A stretch of DNA of 6,392 bases from NCBI GenBank assembly GCA_964526435.1, contig CAZGIC010000116.1:1-6392 (forward strand), written 5' to 3'. The position numbers were made by a program, and so were the translations under genes. Position 1 is the stretch's first letter, and each line of letters starts with the position of its first letter. The stretch is from Gallispira sp964526435 (GTDB lineage Bacteria; Bacillota; Clostridia; Lachnospirales; CAG-274). Positions 4,531 to 6,392 of this stretch are shown here, one piece after another. The notes under the pieces are model-generated. The model worked only from the letters and a program-made list of their open reading frames with translations, made no database searches and was not told the origin of the DNA.

Positions 4531-6276
4531 TTATTGACTCCTGCCTATATTTTGCCAGTCATCTGCATCACACTGTCCATATTTGTTACTTCCCACAGCC
4601 ACAACTGTTCCGTCACTTTTCAACCCTGCTGTATAATTATATCCTGCTGATACTGCAACAATATCTGTCCAACTATCCACATCACATTGTCCAAAGTCGT
4701 TTTTACCCGTTGCCACAACTGTTCCGTCACTTTTTAATCCTACCGTATGATATCGTCCCGCTGATACTGCTGCAATATCTGTCCACCTACCTACATCACA
4801 TTGCCCATCGTCGTTATCTCCCACAGCCACAACTGTTCCGTCACTTTTCAGTCCTACTGTATGAGTAGCTCCTGCTGATACTGCTGCAATATCTGTCCAC
4901 TCATCTACATCGCATCGTCCCCCGACATTACTTCCCACAGCCACTACTGTTCCGTCACTTTTCAGTCCTGCTGTATGATAATTTCCTGCTGATATTGCCA
5001 CAATATCCGTCCACTCATCCACATCGCATAGTCCCCCGATATTACTTCCCACAGACACTACTGTTCCGTCACTTTTCAGTCCTGCTGTATGATACATTCC
5101 TGCTGATACTGCTTCAATATCCGTCCACTCATCCACATCGCATCGTCCCCCGACATTACTTCCCACAGCCACTACTGTTCCGTCACTTTTCAATCCTGCT
5201 GTATAATTATCTCCTGCTGTTACTGCCACAATATCTGTCCAGCTATCTACATCACATTGTCCAATACTGTTATCTCCCACAGCCACAACAGTCCCGTCAT
5301 TTTTCAATCCTGCTGTATGATAGCTGCCACAGGATATATAATTACTCATTATTTTACCACTTAAAATATAATCGCTCATTATATCACTCATTATATTATA
5401 TTTATATACCTTATATCCATAATTCCCTGCAAAAGCAACACATATCACAACAACACAGGACATAAATATTACCGCTAATTTTTTTCTTATTTTTTTATTT
5501 CTTTCCTGTCTTTCTTTTTTCAATCTGGCTTCTTCTTCAGCCTTTTCTTGTCTTTCCTTTTCAAGTCTTGCTTCTTCCTCAATCTTTTTCTGCCTTTCGG
5601 CCTCCAGCCTCTGCTTTTCAGCCTCCAGCCTCTGCCTTTCAGCCTCTTCATACTTTTCTTTTTCTTCTTCAAGGAAAGCCCTGTCACTTATTTTTTTTAA
5701 CACTTCTCTGCTTGCACCGCAGTTAAAACAAGTTTCATTTTCATTGTTATTAGGCTGTCCGCATACACACTGCCAGTACTCCTCATATTCAGTAAAGGCA
5801 TATGTATAATTAAGTTTTTCTTTATCACATTCTCTTTTGTACTGGTCATATAATTCCCCAAAATGCTCAAAACTGTTTGCAGGCTTTGGCATTTCTTCAA
5901 GATATGCATCATTTTCATTTTTCCATACACTGTCATCTGTAAATGCAATTTTTGTAATTTTTACAGCTATATTTCCTATAACATTGGTATCTGCACTTAT
6001 TGCCCTCTTTCCCCCGAAAACATCTCCTTTAACTGCATTTAACCCTACATAAGCATTTTCCTTTAATGTAGTTAAATAGTCTTTTGTATCGTCATAACAG
6101 TCAATATCCAGAAATACAGATTTAATAACCTTGTTACCTGTATTCCTCAGCTGTATCTGTATAATATTTTTACCTGTATCATTATTTAAAAGAATATTGT
6201 AATTTTCAACCTGAACAGGACAACTCCCATTTCTCAGTATTCCTTCAAATTTCTTTATTATAGTATATTTTCCCAT
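4531..6276 (-). CDS. Membrane protein with zinc finger, coiled coil and seven RCC1/BLIP-II-type repeats
   Basis: This is a 581-residue protein without an N-terminal signal peptide. Order seen: an unrecognised, probably beta-rich domain (about 1-125, KFEGILRNGSCPVQVENY...); a RanBP2-like zinc finger with Trp168, Cys170, Cys172, Cys183, Cys186 (CxC spacing instead of the usual Cx2-4C); a charged Glu/Lys/Arg coiled coil (about 203-266); one transmembrane helix (267-285, LAVIFMSCVVVICVAFAG) preceded by RNKKIRKK, which predicts N-terminus in and C-terminus out; a short linker repeating IMSD/IMSN; and seven 38-residue repeats (315-581). BLIP-II and RCC1 are seven-bladed propellers, so a complete external propeller used for protein binding is likely. 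The ATG has AAGGAG at 6282-6287. Ligand and role are unknown; envelope sensing or adhesion are guesses. Confidence 0.88.
   Translation of the reverse strand: MGKYTIIKKFEGILRNGSCPVQVENYNILLNNDTGKNIIQIQLRNTGNKVIKSVFLDIDCYDDTKDYLTTLKENAYVGLNAVKGDVFGGKRAISADTNVIGNIAVKITKIAFTDDSVWKNENDAYLEEMPKPANSFEHFGELYDQYKRECDKEKLNYTYAFTEYEEYWQCVCGQPNNNENETCFNCGASREVLKKISDRAFLEEEKEKYEEAERQRLEAEKQRLEAERQKKIEEEARLEKERQEKAEEEARLKKERQERNKKIRKKLAVIFMSCVVVICVAFAGNYGYKVYKYNIMSDIMSDYILSGKIMSNYISCGSYHTAGLKNDGTVVAVGDNSIGQCDVDSWTDIVAVTAGDNYTAGLKSDGTVVAVGSNVGGRCDVDEWTDIEAVSAGMYHTAGLKSDGTVVSVGSNIGGLCDVDEWTDIVAISAGNYHTAGLKSDGTVVAVGSNVGGRCDVDEWTDIAAVSAGATHTVGLKSDGTVVAVGDNDDGQCDVGRWTDIAAVSAGRYHTVGLKSDGTVVATGKNDFGQCDVDSWTDIVAVSAGYNYTAGLKSDGTVVAVGSNKYGQCDADDWQNIGRSQ
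4534..5334 (-). repeat. Seven tandem 114-bp repeats coding RCC1/BLIP-II-type units
   Basis: Units run from high to low coordinates: 5334-5221, 5220-5107, 5106-4993, 4992-4879, 4878-4765, 4764-4651 and 4650-4534. The consensus unit is SAGxYHTAGLKSDGTVVAVG followed by SNxxGQCDVDEWTDIxAV. A Cys sits at position 27 of every unit. Units 2 and 4 differ at about 8 of 114 bases and share 58 identical bases (5135-5192 and 4907-4964). Unit 1 begins SCG instead of SAG and unit 7 ends irregularly (WQNIGRSQ). Confidence 0.92.
5590..5652 (-). repeat. Three 21-bp tandem repeats in the coiled-coil region
   Basis: Units at 5590-5610, 5611-5631 and 5632-5652 share the pattern CTGCYTTTCRGCCTCCAGCCT, the last one diverging at its end. 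They encode a seven-residue Arg-Leu-Glu-Ala-Glu-Lys/Arg-Gln unit, one heptad of the coiled coil. This suggests the coil can lengthen or shorten by slippage in exact heptads without breaking frame. Confidence 0.75.
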
Positions 6277-6281
6277 ATATT

Positions 6282-6287
6282 CTCCTT
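6282..6287 (-). promoter_or_regulatory. Ribosome binding site of the RCC1-repeat gene
   Basis: The minus strand reads AAGGAG five bases before the ATG at 6276, supporting that start. The site lies 3 bp from the palindrome at 6291-6317, close enough for that structure to affect ribosome access. Confidence 0.8.
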
Positions 6288-6290
6288 TCT

Positions 6291-6317
6291 AAAACAACAA
6301 ATGATATTTGTTGTTTT
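6291..6317. promoter_or_regulatory. Perfect palindrome (12-bp arms, 3-base loop) upstream of the RCC1-repeat gene
   Basis: Arms AAAACAACAAAT (6291-6302) and ATTTGTTGTTTT (6306-6317) flank GAT. It could be a protein-binding operator, a leader hairpin beside the ribosome site, or a weak AT-rich terminator of a gene upstream of the window. A minus-strand -10-like TATCAT (6301-6306) lies at its centre, but no -35 is found at proper spacing. The role is not resolved. Confidence 0.5.
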
Positions 6318-6392
6318 GGAAGCAGTTGTTGTTAACCACTGCCGATAAAGTAAACCTTAAGTTTTACCTCCTTACAATTCTATCATCAGATT
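6318..6392 (-). promoter_or_regulatory. Probable leader/promoter region of the RCC1-repeat gene
   Basis: On the minus strand a TGATAGAAT string gives an extended -10-like box (TAGAAT at 6377-6382); its -35 would lie outside the window. Next come a strong AAGGAGG (6367-6373) with no start codon at useful distance, and a hairpin GCAGT/ACTGC (6322-6342) enclosing GTTAAC. Stops in two frames at 6372-6374 and 6364-6366 could be the end of an upstream gene. The parts are visible but their assignment is tentative. Confidence 0.3.

Noticed and set aside
4488..5465. Long plus-strand open frames rich in Tyr/Pro/His across the RCC1 repeats
   Set aside because: They are complementary shadows of the repetitive minus-strand gene; their repeats simply mirror the 114-bp units and they lack ribosome sites.

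Overview
The window looks like chromosomal DNA of a low-GC Firmicute, most likely a Clostridia/Lachnospiraceae-type gut anaerobe. The evidence is A+T-rich codon use, strong AAGGAG-type ribosome sites, a B. subtilis ysnA-ysnB-like gene pair, and structured clostridial-style interspersed repeats. The taxonomic call is inference. All convincing genes lie on the minus strand, so transcription runs from high to low coordinates.

The window splits into three parts. (1) Positions 1-3723 hold a tight housekeeping operon, in transcription order rdgB (XTP/dITP pyrophosphatase), yfcE-type metallophosphoesterase, a GNAT acetyltransferase and tex (S1-domain RNA-binding protein). The first two overlap by ATGA and the other gaps are 13-15 bp. 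All four are intact; tex ends exactly at the window edge. (2) Positions 3742-4530 hold no established gene. They contain two related MITE-like elements of 172 and 167 bp plus a solo element end, a good extended -10 promoter for the operon, a strong intrinsic terminator, and a doubtful 52-codon ORF with a good ribosome site. (3) Positions 4531-6276 encode a 581-residue single-pass membrane protein: an unrecognised N-terminal domain, a RanBP2-like four-Cys zinc finger, a charged coiled coil, one transmembrane helix, and seven 38-residue RCC1/BLIP-II-type repeats predicted to form an extracytoplasmic seven-bladed propeller. Its upstream region carries a perfect 12-bp-arm palindrome next to the ribosome site.

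The clearest unusual event is MITE copy 1. It is bounded by a perfect 8-bp target duplication (ATTATTTA) and sits between the operon's -10 box (3933-3938) and the rdgB ribosome site (3729-3734). Removing the element and one duplication restores a compact promoter with a leader of roughly 25 nt; today the predicted leader is about 200 nt of hairpin-rich RNA. The RCC1-type protein is the best candidate for undescribed biology, because it joins an intracellular zinc-finger/coiled-coil module to an external propeller. No phage, CRISPR, tRNA or rRNA sequence was seen.
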